64,000 nt of DNA from Corynebacterium uropygiale (lineage in GTDB: Bacteria; Actinomycetota; Actinomycetes; Mycobacteriales; Mycobacteriaceae). The notes below the pieces were generated by a model, which worked only from the letters and a program-made list of their open reading frames with translations, did not search any database and was not told where the DNA came from. Shown in pieces: positions 43,937 to 51,767 of the stretch. Location: the NCBI RefSeq assembly GCF_021568315.1, contig NZ_JAKGSI010000002.1:248001-312000 (forward strand), in the 5' to 3' direction. Numbering within the stretch: position 1 is the first letter of the stretch; every line of letters starts with the position of its first letter. The translations under genes and the position numbers were made by a program.

Positions 43937-43979
43937 ATGAAAAGCGGCCGATGACCACCAACCAAGATCATCGGCCGCT
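43937..43979 (-). terminator. Terminator of the second small-peptide gene
   Basis: AGCGGCCGATGA (43943-43954) pairs perfectly with TCATCGGCCGCT (43968-43979), a 12-bp stem, followed on the minus strand by TTTTC. Between it and the stop at 44033 lies a second inverted repeat built of CCATATGG units (43990-44016). Confidence 0.9.
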
Positions 43980-44032
43980 GTTCTCACCACCCATATGGGG
44001 GACAGAACCCATATGGTGTGACGAGGCTTGTC

Positions 44033-44224
44033 TTAGGCGGCAGCCTCAGCGCCAGCCTCAGCAGCGTCGCCCTGGGAGGAGCCGTCGATGACGGAGGAGC
44101 CGAGCTCGACGGTGTTGGAGACGGTGCTGACGATGCTCTTGGCGAACTCGCCCCACTCGCCGGAGATGGCGTTGGTGACGATGCCGACGATGGACTCACC
44201 GAGAGCCTGCAGAGATTCAGCCAT
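44033..44224 (-). CDS. Small amphipathic acidic peptide 2, beta-class phenol-soluble-modulin-like
   Basis: 63 residues without signal peptide. Residues 10-46 (ESIVGIVTNAISGEWGEFAK, then SIVSTVSNTVELGSSVI) align without gaps to staphylococcal PSM-beta1 as I recall it, sharing about 12 of 33 positions, including VT-AI and SIVS-V-N-V-L. The tail is Gly/Ala/Glu-rich, like peptide 1. GGAAGGAAA precedes the ATG, with a promoter at 44321-44349 and a strong terminator after the gene. PSM-betas are secreted surfactant peptides; a mycolate-modified porin of the PorA/PorH type is the main alternative. No matching exporter gene is in the window. Confidence 0.8.
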   Translation of the reverse strand: MAESLQALGESIVGIVTNAISGEWGEFAKSIVSTVSNTVELGSSVIDGSSQGDAAEAGAEAAA

Positions 44225-44320
44225 GATAGGTTTCCTTCCGTAACGTTTAGGTCTACGAGAACTTTCCGAAGAGGTTCGGATAAACCCTCGCGCAGCGGAG
44301 GTTTCCGCTGACAAGAACCA

Positions 44321-44349
44321 ATAGTAGGGACGCGCAACCCCTCAAACAA
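44321..44349 (-). promoter_or_regulatory. Promoter of the second small-peptide gene
   Basis: On the minus strand -35 TTGTTT (44344-44349) and -10 TACTAT (44321-44326) have a 17-bp spacer, predicting a leader of about 90 nt. Confidence 0.55.
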
Positions 44350-44358
44350 TGGTCTTTC

Positions 44359-44381
44359 GGCCCAACTTTTGGGCCTTTTTT
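44359..44381 (+). terminator. Orphan plus-strand intrinsic terminator
   Basis: GGCCCAA (44359-44365) pairs with TTGGGCC (44369-44375) around CTT, followed by six Ts (44376-44381). No plus-strand gene precedes it after the tRNA operon, which already ended at 43498. It faces against the two small-peptide genes. Confidence 0.8.
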
Positions 44382-44426
44382 GGTAACTTTCGACCACCCC
44401 GGAGTAGACGAAAGGAGATAAAAAGC

Positions 44427-44454
44427 TTGACTTTTATCACTTGAGTCACATTAT
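44427..44454 (+). promoter_or_regulatory. Candidate promoter upstream of the copper cluster
   Basis: -35 TTGACT (44427-44432) and -10 CATTAT (44449-44454) with a 16-bp spacer. If used for copC, the leader would be about 420 nt. Confidence 0.45.
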
Positions 44455-44569
44455 TCCCATGAATAACAGGATCGCGTGCGGGTGAACGCGACTGTCAAGA
44501 GGCGCGACCCTTGCGGAGTATCTCTTCCGTGCTCGCCCCTCGTCTTGACTGCGCAGAAAAGGCTCTGAC

Positions 44570-44884
44570 ATGCGCAAACGCCGTCGTTCGATGGCAAGAA
44601 ATAGACGATGCGCGTGGATCATGCCGAGATCTGCCCTCCCGCGCTGCGTACCGGAAGAGCATCTGGCGCGTCGGAGGCCCCCTGAGGAGAGGGCAGTGGA
44701 CGTCGAGAAGGGCGGAGGCTCACGGGTAGGGTTGAGAGGAGTTGGGCGGCGAGTGCCGTCGGCCATGCCGACGCCGCCCCGTCACTATGCCTCGTGGCGG
44801 GAACTTTTGAGCACCCCTGTCCGACAAGTTCACCAGTACCGTTTCGCGGTACGAGGAGCAGAGAGAAAGGACGTGGCCGCCTGA
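44570..44884 (+). CDS. Possible leader ORF translationally coupled to copC
   Basis: 104 codons starting at an ATG with AAAAGG 7 nt upstream and ending in a TGA that overlaps the copC ATG (TGATG). The predicted protein is Arg-rich with no recognised domain and atypical composition (MRKRRRSMARNRR at its start), so it may not be a conserved protein. The overlap and the poorly placed copC ribosome site (about 12 nt) favour coupling, as in a leader or a real small gene. Apart from the elements listed, nothing else was recognised in the 659-bp gap 44225-44883. Confidence 0.3.
   Translation: MRKRRRSMARNRRCAWIMPRSALPRCVPEEHLARRRPPEERAVDVEKGGGSRVGLRGVGRRVPSAMPTPPRHYASWRELLSTPVRQVHQYRFAVRGAERKDVAA
44744..44852 (+). 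other. Two hairpins in the leader before copC
   Basis: GGGCGGC plus GTCGGC (44744-44750, 44758-44763) pair with GCCGAC plus GCCGCCC (44767-44779), a 13-bp stem with a 7-nt bulge. GTACCG/CGGTAC (44836-44841, 44847-44852) forms a second hairpin ending 31 nt before the copC ATG. They may be a control element of the copper operon, or chance in GC-rich DNA. Confidence 0.4.
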
Positions 44885-45465
44885 TGGCGTCTTCCGTTAT
44901 TCGCCCATCGAGGTGCGTCGCTGCGGCAGCAGCACTGGTGGTGGGTGGCGCCGTTGCGGGGATCCCGGCGGCGCAGGCCCACGACGTTGTCATCGACGCG
45001 AATCCGCCGGTCGACGGCGTGGTGGAGGAGTTTCCTCGCGAGATTACCTTGACGTTCTCCGGGGAGCCGCAGCCCGCGTTCAACATGTTTGCCATCAGCA
45101 ATACGGATACCGGAGAGATCCTGTACTCCGGGGAGCCGAAGCTCGATGGCCGTTATCTCTCCATCGCCACCCCCGATGATGTCCACCCGGGTCCCGGCAC
45201 GTACACCATCGGCTTCCAGATCACGTCCTCCGACGGGCACGCCACCCGGGGGAGTACGGATTTTCGAGTGGGTGACGGCGGCGCGTCCGCTGCTGCGGGC
45301 TCCTCGTCCGCCAACCAGCCCGGTACGACCAGTGGTAGCGAAGAGCAGGACACAGGCTCCCCGCTTGCGTGGATTGCTGGCGCCATCGGCGTCCTCCTCG
45401 TGGTGGGCATTATTGCCGTGGTTATCCTGCGCCGTCGAGCATTGGGCAACGAACAGGACTCATAA
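44884..45465 (+). CDS. copC: CopC-domain copper-binding protein with C-terminal anchor
   Basis: Exported protein of 193 residues. A signal peptide ends at about AAQA-HDV (residue 32/33), which would leave His33 as the first mature residue, the CopC copper ligand. The CopC fold covers 33-130 (ANPPVDGVVEEFPREITLTFSGE, TSSDGHATRGSTDFRV). After a Ser/Gly/Thr linker a helix near 165-185 (WIAGAIGVLLVVGIIAVVILRRR) anchors it. It binds copper outside the membrane. No CopD is fused or adjacent. It is 33 bp upstream of the PCuAC gene in an apparent three-gene operon. Confidence 0.9.
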   Translation: MASSVIRPSRCVAAAAALVVGGAVAGIPAAQAHDVVIDANPPVDGVVEEFPREITLTFSGEPQPAFNMFAISNTDTGEILYSGEPKLDGRYLSIATPDDVHPGPGTYTIGFQITSSDGHATRGSTDFRVGDGGASAAAGSSSANQPGTTSGSEEQDTGSPLAWIAGAIGVLLVVGIIAVVILRRRALGNEQDS

Positions 45466-45498
45466 CCTCTCATTTCCTGAAGGAAGGGACTATTCACC

Positions 45499-46095
45499 AT
45501 GAAGCACTACGCACTGAAGACGGCGGGCGTCATCGCCGCGGCCGCCCTGGCCCTGGCTGGCTGTTCGAACTCTGAGCAGGCGAGCACCGAGGGCTCGAGC
45601 GCAGCGGATAAGGCCAGCTCCGCGGCCTCCTCTGCGGCGAGCTCCGCCACCGAGAAGCCGGACTCTGACCACGCCCTCACCCTCGAGGACGGCGTTGTCC
45701 GTGCGACCACCGAGGGCAAGGACATGACCGCCGCCTTCGGCACGATCCACAACAACACGGACAAGGACATCAACATCGTCGGTGTCCACTCTGATGACAT
45801 CAAGGCCAACATGTTCCAGCTCCATGAGGTTGTCGACGGCGTCATGAAGGAGAAGGAAGGCGGGTTCGTCGTTCCGGCGAACGGGGACCTCAAGCTCCAG
45901 CCGGGTGGCAACCACTTCATGTTCATGGAGATCCAGGAGCCCGTCCAGGCTGGTGACGAGGTGGACCTCGAGGTGAAGCTGGCGGACGGCTCCACCGTCG
46001 ACTTCGATGACGTCCCGGTGCGCACCTTCGGTGCCGGTGACGAGGACTACGGCGACTTCCAGGACAACGGCGAGCATGAGCACCACCACCACTAA
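45499..46095 (+). CDS. PCu(A)C-type copper chaperone lipoprotein
   Basis: Lipoprotein of 198 residues with lipobox LAGC (Cys22) and a Ser/Ala linker. The PCuAC fold has the copper set His109, Met116, His139 and Met141 (LHEVVDGVM, GGNHFMFM). Family members deliver Cu(I) to the CuA centre of cytochrome oxidase. The C-terminus is an extra His tract (HEHHHH), possibly another metal site. AAGGAAGG precedes the ATG. Its last 20 nt overlap the start of the DyP peroxidase gene, so the two are tightly coupled. Confidence 0.92.
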   Translation: MKHYALKTAGVIAAAALALAGCSNSEQASTEGSSAADKASSAASSAASSATEKPDSDHALTLEDGVVRATTEGKDMTAAFGTIHNNTDKDINIVGVHSDDIKANMFQLHEVVDGVMKEKEGGFVVPANGDLKLQPGGNHFMFMEIQEPVQAGDEVDLEVKLADGSTVDFDDVPVRTFGAGDEDYGDFQDNGEHEHHHH

Positions 46096-47407
46096 TGAGC
46101 AGCCAGGCCAGGATCCGCACGGCGTGAGCCGCCGAGGTTTCCTGGCCGGCATGCCGGTGGCGGTCGGCGGAGCGGCGGTGGCGCTGTCGGCACAGGCAGC
46201 CCCCGCCGCCCGCGCCGAGGACGGCCGCGGACCCACCCCGCAGAGCACAGAGAGTGAGCAGCTGGCCTCGCAGACCATTCCCTTTGATGGGAAGAACCAG
46301 GCGGGTATCGCCGAGCCGGAGCAGGCCTACATGAACCTGCTGGGGCTCAACATCAAGCCTGGTCGTGGGCTCAAGGACATGACCTTCCTCATGCGCTCGT
46401 GGACGGCGGATATGCGTCGGCTCACTCAAGGGAAGAACCCTCTGGGCAGTTTGGAAAAGGAGCTCTCGACGAGCCCCGCCAACCTCACGGTGACCTGTGG
46501 GTATGGCCCGGGATTCTTCTCGGCGATCGGCGCAGAACGCGCGAAGCCGTCATGGCTCAAGCCGCTGCCCGCCTACAAGACGGACAAGCTTGAGGAGCAG
46601 TGGGGTCAGACGGATCTGGCTCTCCAAGTCTGCTGCGATGACCCCGTCACTCTTGCTTTTGCTGTGCGGCACCTGCTGCGATCGAGTATTGATTACGTCG
46701 AGGTCGCATGGGTGCAGCAGGGGTTCATGAACGCCGACGGCACGCTCGCCGAAGGCGCAACCCCCCGCAATCTCTTCGGACAGAAGGACGGCACCGTCAA
46801 CCCGCGGAGCTCCGAGGAACTCAATGATCACGTGTGGATCACCGAGGGGCCCGAGTGGCAGAAGAACGGCACGTGCATGATCGCGCGCCGGATCTTCATG
46901 AACCTCGACACGTGGGAGCTTCTGGACCGGACGTCCCGGGAGGTGGTCATCGGGCGAGACCTGGAGAATGGTGCGCCGCTTTCTGGCGGTGAAGAGTTCG
47001 ACGACATCGACCCGAAGAAGGCCGACCGGACGGGCTTGCCCATCATTGATCCGATGAGCCACGCCGCCCGAGCCAAGGCGCCGAAGGATAAGCCAGAGCA
47101 GGTGATCAAGCGCAGGCCATACCAGTACAGCCTGCCGCCGGATCCCAAGGTCGTGGCGGCGATGACCCGCCCCGATGATGAGGCGGCGATCATCTCCAAT
47201 GTGGGGCTCGTCTTCATCTGCTTCCAGAAGGATCCGCTCAAGCAGTTTGATCCGATCCAGAAGCGGCTTGCCGAGGGCGATCGCCTCAACCAGTGGATCA
47301 CCCACATCGGATCCGCCGTCTATTTCGTTCCTCCGGGAGTGAGTAAGGACGGCACGGAGGGCGACAAGTACTGGGGAGCCAGTCTGCTCGAGTCGCTGCA
47401 GCACTGA
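46076..47407 (+). CDS. Tat-exported DyP-type heme peroxidase (EfeB-like)
   Basis: Protein of 443 residues. A Tat signal (SRRGFLAG near residue 19, followed by an Ala-rich hydrophobic stretch to AARA) sends it folded across the membrane. The DyP motif GQKDGTVNP and the EfeB-like block RRIFMNLDTWELLDR...IGRDLENGAPLSG are present; the proximal heme His is probably in PMSHAARAK. EfeB enzymes oxidise heme or ferrous iron or act as peroxidases. No efeU or efeO lies beside it, and its partners here are copper proteins, so its role may be oxidative protection during copper handling (inference). Confidence 0.9.
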   Translation: MSTTTTNEQPGQDPHGVSRRGFLAGMPVAVGGAAVALSAQAAPAARAEDGRGPTPQSTESEQLASQTIPFDGKNQAGIAEPEQAYMNLLGLNIKPGRGLKDMTFLMRSWTADMRRLTQGKNPLGSLEKELSTSPANLTVTCGYGPGFFSAIGAERAKPSWLKPLPAYKTDKLEEQWGQTDLALQVCCDDPVTLAFAVRHLLRSSIDYVEVAWVQQGFMNADGTLAEGATPRNLFGQKDGTVNPRSSEELNDHVWITEGPEWQKNGTCMIARRIFMNLDTWELLDRTSREVVIGRDLENGAPLSGGEEFDDIDPKKADRTGLPIIDPMSHAARAKAPKDKPEQVIKRRPYQYSLPPDPKVVAAMTRPDDEAAIISNVGLVFICFQKDPLKQFDPIQKRLAEGDRLNQWITHIGSAVYFVPPGVSKDGTEGDKYWGASLLESLQH

Positions 47408-47439
47408 GTAAGATAAGGGGAACAGCTGCATTCCCCCAC

Positions 47440-47470
47440 GCACCGGGTATGTCATCGGCATACCCGGTGC
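47440..47470 (+). terminator. Terminator of the copC-PCuAC-DyP operon
   Basis: GCACCGGGTATG (47440-47451) pairs perfectly with CATACCCGGTGC (47459-47470), a 12-bp stem 33 bp after the DyP stop; no T-run. Confidence 0.65.
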
Positions 47471-47554
47471 GGCTGTCATGGAGCTGTGAGAATCTGTACG
47501 CGGGTGAGCGGCCAGGTATGCCGCCACCCTCGAGCGCAAAGGAGCGCACCACGC

Positions 47555-49621
47555 ATGGTGAACGCCATCGAAACCTCGCCCGCCTATGAGCCTTTCCTGG
47601 TTCCGGCGGGCACTGCCGCTGGGGCGGCAATGAAGGAGCTCAACCTTCCGAACAAGGGGCCGGACGCCGTCGTCTGCGTGCGGGACCCCGAGGGCACGCT
47701 GCGGGATCTCGCCTTCGTGCCCGAGACCGACACGGAATGCACTCCGATTGCCGCCTCCACCGAGGAGGGTCGATCGGTCATCCGTCACTCTTGCGCCCAC
47801 GTGCTGGCGCAGGCCGTCCAGGCGGAATTCCCGGGCACCAAGCTGGGCATCGGCCCGGCCATCGAGAACGGCTTCTACTACGACTTCGACGTCGAGGAGC
47901 CCTTCACCCCCGAGGACCTCAAGCGCTTGGAAAAGCGCATGAAGAAGATCATCAAGTCCGGCCAGCGATTCGAGAAATTCGTCTTCGCTTCCCCGGAGGA
48001 GGCCAGCGAGGCCCTGCGGGATGAGCCCTACAAGCTGGAGCTCGTCGTCGATAAGTCCAAGGGCGATGTCTCTGAGGACGATGACGAGTCCGTCGACGTC
48101 GGCGGCACGCAGCTCACCGGGTACCGCAACGTCAACCCTCGGACGGGGGAGACGGAGTGGTTCGATCTCTGCCGCGGGCCCCACGTCCCGACCACCCGCT
48201 ACATCGCGGCGTTCACCCTGACCCGTTCCTCGGCGGCCTATTGGCGTGGCGACCAGAAGAATGCCGGCCTCCAGCGCATTTATGGCACCGCCTGGGAGTC
48301 CAAGGAAGCGCAGGATGAGTACCTCGACATGCTCGTGGAGGCGGAGAAGCGCGATCACCGGCGCCTCGGTACCGAGCTGGATCTCTTCAGCTTCCCGGAC
48401 GCGATCGGCTCCGGCCTGCCCGTCTTCCACGTCAAGGGCGGGATCGTGCGCAACGAGATGGAGCAGCACTCGCGTCGTCGGCACGAGGAGGCGGGCTACA
48501 ACTTCGTCTACACCCCGCACATCACGAAGGGCGACCTCTTCAAGCAGTCCGGTCACCTCGACTTCTATGCTGACGGCATGTTCCCGCCGATGCAGCTCGA
48601 CGGCGAATACGACGAGGAGGGGCACTGCACCAAGCAGCCCCAGGACTACTACGTCAAGCCGATGAACTGCCCCATGCACAACCTCATCTACTCCTCGCGC
48701 GGGCGCTCCTACCGTGAGCTGCCGCTGCGCTTCTTCGAGTTCGGTACGGTGTACCGCTACGAGAAGTCCGGCGTTGTGCACGGCCTCACCCGCGCGCGCG
48801 GCTTCACGCAGGATGATGCGCACATTTACTGCACCGAGGAGCAGCTCGAAGAGGAGCTCACCAATGTGCTGCAGTTCGTGCTCTCGCTGCTCTCGGATTA
48901 TGGTCTCGACGACTTCTACCTGGAGCTTTCCACCCGGGACGACGGCAAGTCCGTGGGCACCGACGAGATCTGGGAGATGTCCACGCGGATCCTCGAGCGG
49001 GTCGCGGTGAACTCCGGGCTCGAGCTCGTGCCGGATCCGGGCGGAGCCGCCTTCTACGGCCCGAAGATCTCCGTCCAGGCGCGCGACGCTATCGGCCGGA
49101 CCTGGCAGATGTCGACGGTGCAGCTGGACTTCAACCTGCCTGAGCGCTTCAACCTGGAGTACACCGCACCCGATGGCTCCAAGAAGCGGCCGATCATGAT
49201 CCACCGTGCGCTCTTCGGCTCCATCGAGCGTTTCTTCGGCGTGCTGCTCGAGCACTACGCCGGCGCCTTCCCGGCCTGGCTGGCGCCCGAGCAGGTCATG
49301 GGCATCCCCGTTGCGGATGACTGCATCCCGCACCTGCAGGAGTTCAGCGATACGCTGCGCGCCCGCGGGATCAGGGCTCACGTCGACTGCTCCGATGACC
49401 GCATGCAGAAGAAGATCCGCACCCACACGCAGAACAAGGTGCCGTTCATGGTGCTGGCTGGCGCCCGCGACGTGGCCGCCCAGGCGGTGAGCTTCCGCTT
49501 CCTCGATGGCACCCAGGTCAATGGCGTGCCGGTGGCGGAGGCTGCGGACCTCATCGAGGAATGGGTACGCTCTCAGCGAAATGACCAGCCCACGAAGGAG
49601 AACTTCGGCAACCGTGACTAA
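47555..49621 (+). CDS. thrS: Threonyl-tRNA synthetase
   Basis: Class II synthetase of 688 residues from the ATG after AAAGGAG. A TGS-like domain covers residues 15-70, the editing domain about 75-240 ([12 protein letters not shown] with its zinc-type histidines, and [12 protein letters not shown]), and the catalytic core contains motif 2 ([20 protein letters not shown]) and the zinc ligands Cys in MNCPMHN. The anticodon domain is C-terminal. No T-box leader was recognised in the 147 bp upstream. It overlaps the HIT gene by 8 bp and heads the PI/PIM lipid operon. Confidence 0.96.
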   Translation: MVNAIETSPAYEPFLVPAGTAAGAAMKELNLPNKGPDAVVCVRDPEGTLRDLAFVPETDTECTPIAASTEEGRSVIRHSCAHVLAQAVQAEFPGTKLGIGPAIENGFYYDFDVEEPFTPEDLKRLEKRMKKIIKSGQRFEKFVFASPEEASEALRDEPYKLELVVDKSKGDVSEDDDESVDVGGTQLTGYRNVNPRTGETEWFDLCRGPHVPTTRYIAAFTLTRSSAAYWRGDQKNAGLQRIYGTAWESKEAQDEYLDMLVEAEKRDHRRLGTELDLFSFPDAIGSGLPVFHVKGGIVRNEMEQHSRRRHEEAGYNFVYTPHITKGDLFKQSGHLDFYADGMFPPMQLDGEYDEEGHCTKQPQDYYVKPMNCPMHNLIYSSRGRSYRELPLRFFEFGTVYRYEKSGVVHGLTRARGFTQDDAHIYCTEEQLEEELTNVLQFVLSLLSDYGLDDFYLELSTRDDGKSVGTDEIWEMSTRILERVAVNSGLELVPDPGGAAFYGPKISVQARDAIGRTWQMSTVQLDFNLPERFNLEYTAPDGSKKRPIMIHRALFGSIERFFGVLLEHYAGAFPAWLAPEQVMGIPVADDCIPHLQEFSDTLRARGIRAHVDCSDDRMQKKIRTHTQNKVPFMVLAGARDVAAQAVSFRFLDGTQVNGVPVAEAADLIEEWVRSQRNDQPTKENFGNRD

Positions 49622-50216
49622 GCGATCTGACCATGATGAGCACAGCAGCTCCGGGGAGAACACCTACACCGACTCCGGTGTGGGGACCCCCGACCGGCTG
49701 GAGAGGCTGTGGGCGCCCTACCGGATGGACTACATCCGCAAGTGCCCGCAGGTGAAAGACGCTGAGAAGCCGGCGGACCCCTTCGTCCGTGCGCCGCAGC
49801 TCAGCGACGAGGACGGCCTCATCATCGCGCGAGGCCGCGAGGTCTATGCCCTCCTCAATCTTTTCCCCTATAACTCCGGCCACCTCATGGTCGTTCCGTA
49901 TCGTAAGGTCGCGCAGCTGGAGGACCTCACTCCTTCAGAGTGCGCAGAGTTGATGTCCTTCGCGCAGCACGCCATCCGCGTACTCAAGCGGGTCTCCCGC
50001 CCGGAGGGCATCAACGTGGGATTCAACCTCGGCCGGGCAGCCGGCGGCTCCGTGGGGGATCACCTCCACCTGCACGTCGTGCCGCGCTGGCCCGGGGATT
50101 CTAACTTCATGACAGTGCTAGACGGGACCAAGGTTCTGCCCGAGCTCTTGAAGCAGACTCGGCTTATCCTGGCAGAGGAGTGGTCACGCCTCGCAGAGGA
50201 GGACAAGGATGCTTAG
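49614..50216 (+). CDS. HIT-domain hydrolase/AP4A phosphorylase-like
   Basis: Protein of 200 residues from a GTG that overlaps the thrS stop. The HIT histidine triad [12 protein letters not shown] is at about residue 145, preceded by [16 protein letters not shown]. Families with this fold hydrolyse or phosphorolyse dinucleoside polyphosphates; the M. tuberculosis homologue is an AP4A phosphorylase. Synthetases make AP4A, which gives the neighbourhood some logic. The N-terminal 40 residues are polar and unmatched. Confidence 0.9.
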   Translation: MTKRSDHDEHSSSGENTYTDSGVGTPDRLERLWAPYRMDYIRKCPQVKDAEKPADPFVRAPQLSDEDGLIIARGREVYALLNLFPYNSGHLMVVPYRKVAQLEDLTPSECAELMSFAQHAIRVLKRVSRPEGINVGFNLGRAAGGSVGDHLHLHVVPRWPGDSNFMTVLDGTKVLPELLKQTRLILAEEWSRLAEEDKDA

Positions 50217-50862
50217 CGTGCACGGCCGCCGCCCGATGGCGGTGATCCTTGAGCCCATCGCTACCGCCTTACTCAAAGCGGGGGTCACGCCGAACACGGT
50301 GACCATCGGCGGCGCGGTGGTCACGGCGGTCATCGCCCTGGCCCTCATCCCGACGGGGCACCTCTTCCTCGCGGCGGTGCTCTCCGGCATCTTCGCCGCT
50401 CTTGACATGGTGGACGGCACGATGACCCGCCGGCGGGGAGGCGGCACGAGCTTCGGCGCCACTCTCGACGCCAGCTGTGACCGCGTCACCGATGGCATCC
50501 TCTTTGCCGCCATCACGTGGTGGCTGGTCTACTCCGACCACGCCCACCCCGCGATCGTGGCGGCGAGCCTGTGCGTCCTCATCACCAGCCAGGTGATTTC
50601 CTACGTCAAGGCGCGCGCGGAGGCCGGCGGCATCGAGATCATTGGCGGTCTCGTGGAGCGCCCGGAGCGCCTCATCCTCGGCTTGGTGGGGATTGGCCTC
50701 GAGGGGCTCGGGGTGCCCTATGCCGTGGAGGTGGCGATCGTGCTGCTCGCCGTCGGCTCCATCGCGACGGTCATCCAGCGCCTCATCATGGCCTCGCGTG
50801 ACCCGCAGGCCCAGGCGCCCATGGCACCGCCCGCGGGATCACCGGAGGCATCGAGGGGATGA
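50209..50862 (+). CDS. pgsA: Phosphatidylinositol phosphate synthase (CDP-alcohol phosphotransferase)
   Basis: Membrane enzyme of 217 residues joining CDP-diacylglycerol and inositol 1-phosphate. The metal motif is D-x2-DG-x2-x-R-x8-G-x3-D-x3-D (DMVDGTMTRRRGG and FGATLDASCDRVTD), with Thr in place of the usual Ala before Arg. About six helices are seen. It overlaps the HIT gene by 8 bp and precedes patA and pimA, the conserved actinobacterial order for PI and PI-mannoside synthesis. Confidence 0.93.
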   Translation: MLSVHGRRPMAVILEPIATALLKAGVTPNTVTIGGAVVTAVIALALIPTGHLFLAAVLSGIFAALDMVDGTMTRRRGGGTSFGATLDASCDRVTDGILFAAITWWLVYSDHAHPAIVAASLCVLITSQVISYVKARAEAGGIEIIGGLVERPERLILGLVGIGLEGLGVPYAVEVAIVLLAVGSIATVIQRLIMASRDPQAQAPMAPPAGSPEASRG

Positions 50863-51767
50863 CGGTTCAGGAGTCTCTCGCCGCGGCGGGCTACCTCATG
50901 GGCTGGAGGGTCGCCAGGTTGCTGCCCGAGCGGCTCGTGCTGCGCGTCGCGTACCGTGCCGCCGACTGGGCCTGTGACCAGGGGAAGGGCATGGATCAGC
51001 TGCGCCGAAACCTCGCCCGGGTGGTGGGCCAGGAGAACGTGACCCGGGAGCTTGTGCGTCGGTCTATGCGCTCCTATGCCCGCTACTGGGTGGAGGCTTT
51101 CCGCCTGCCGTCGATGCACACGCGCCCCGACCTCATCGAGCGCCTCGAGGAGACGATCGAGGGGAAGGAGCACCTCGAGGCGAGCGTCGCGAAGGGGAAG
51201 GGCGTTGTGCTCGTGCTCCCGCACTCGGGGAATTGGGATATGGCGGGGGTGTTCCTCGTGCACCACTGTGGAGCGTTCACGACGGTAGCCGAGCGCCTCA
51301 AACCGGAGGTCTTGTATCAGGCCTTCGTCGATTTCCGCACCTCCCTCGGCTTCCAGGTGCTGCCGCTGACAGGTGAGGGCTCCGCCTATCCCCGGCTCAA
51401 GGCCGTGCTGGAGAGCGGGGGAATCGTCTGCCTGCTGGGGGAGCGCGATATTCGCCAGCGGGGAGTGCCCACCTCTTTCTTCGGGGAGGAAACCACCATG
51501 CCGGCCGGCCCGGTGAAGCTCGCGGAGGAGACGGACGCGGCGCTGCACGTCGTCCACTCGTGGTACCCCGAGGAAGGGCGCTGGGGGCTGCGGTGCGGGC
51601 CGGAGATCCCCGTCACGAACTTGGCGGACACGGTGCAGCGCGTGGCCACGCAGATGGAGGAGAACATCCGGCGCCACCCGGCGGATTGGCACCTCCTCCA
51701 GCCGCTGTGGCCGGAGGACGTCGAGCGCCGACGCCGGCTCAAGAACCGCACGCAGGGGGCGAAGTGA
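50859..51767 (+). CDS. patA: Phosphatidylinositol mannoside acyltransferase (LpxL/HtrB family)
   Basis: Protein of 302 residues with the HtrB-like acyltransferase motif LPHSGNWDMAG (H-x4-D type, near residue 122) and the second block VCLLGERDIRQRG. In mycobacteria and corynebacteria the gene between pgsA and pimA acylates the mannose of PIM1/PIM2 on the cytoplasmic face. It overlaps pgsA (ATGA) and pimA (GTGA) by 4 bp each. The substrate is inferred from this context. Confidence 0.9.
   Translation: MTVQESLAAAGYLMGWRVARLLPERLVLRVAYRAADWACDQGKGMDQLRRNLARVVGQENVTRELVRRSMRSYARYWVEAFRLPSMHTRPDLIERLEETIEGKEHLEASVAKGKGVVLVLPHSGNWDMAGVFLVHHCGAFTTVAERLKPEVLYQAFVDFRTSLGFQVLPLTGEGSAYPRLKAVLESGGIVCLLGERDIRQRGVPTSFFGEETTMPAGPVKLAEETDAALHVVHSWYPEEGRWGLRCGPEIPVTNLADTVQRVATQMEENIRRHPADWHLLQPLWPEDVERRRRLKNRTQGAK

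Noticed and set aside
44446..44766. 106-codon minus-strand ORF upstream of the small-peptide genes
   Set aside because: Poor composition, no ribosome site or domain; it overlaps the better-supported candidate leader region of copC.
46076..47407. Naming the DyP peroxidase efeB and inferring an Efe iron transporter
   Set aside because: The protein is EfeB-like, but efeU and efeO are absent and the partners are copper proteins, so no iron-uptake function was assigned.
47408..47554. T-box or other aminoacylation-sensing leader before thrS
   Set aside because: Only the terminator of the preceding operon is seen; no specifier loop or T-box sequence was found in this 147-bp gap.
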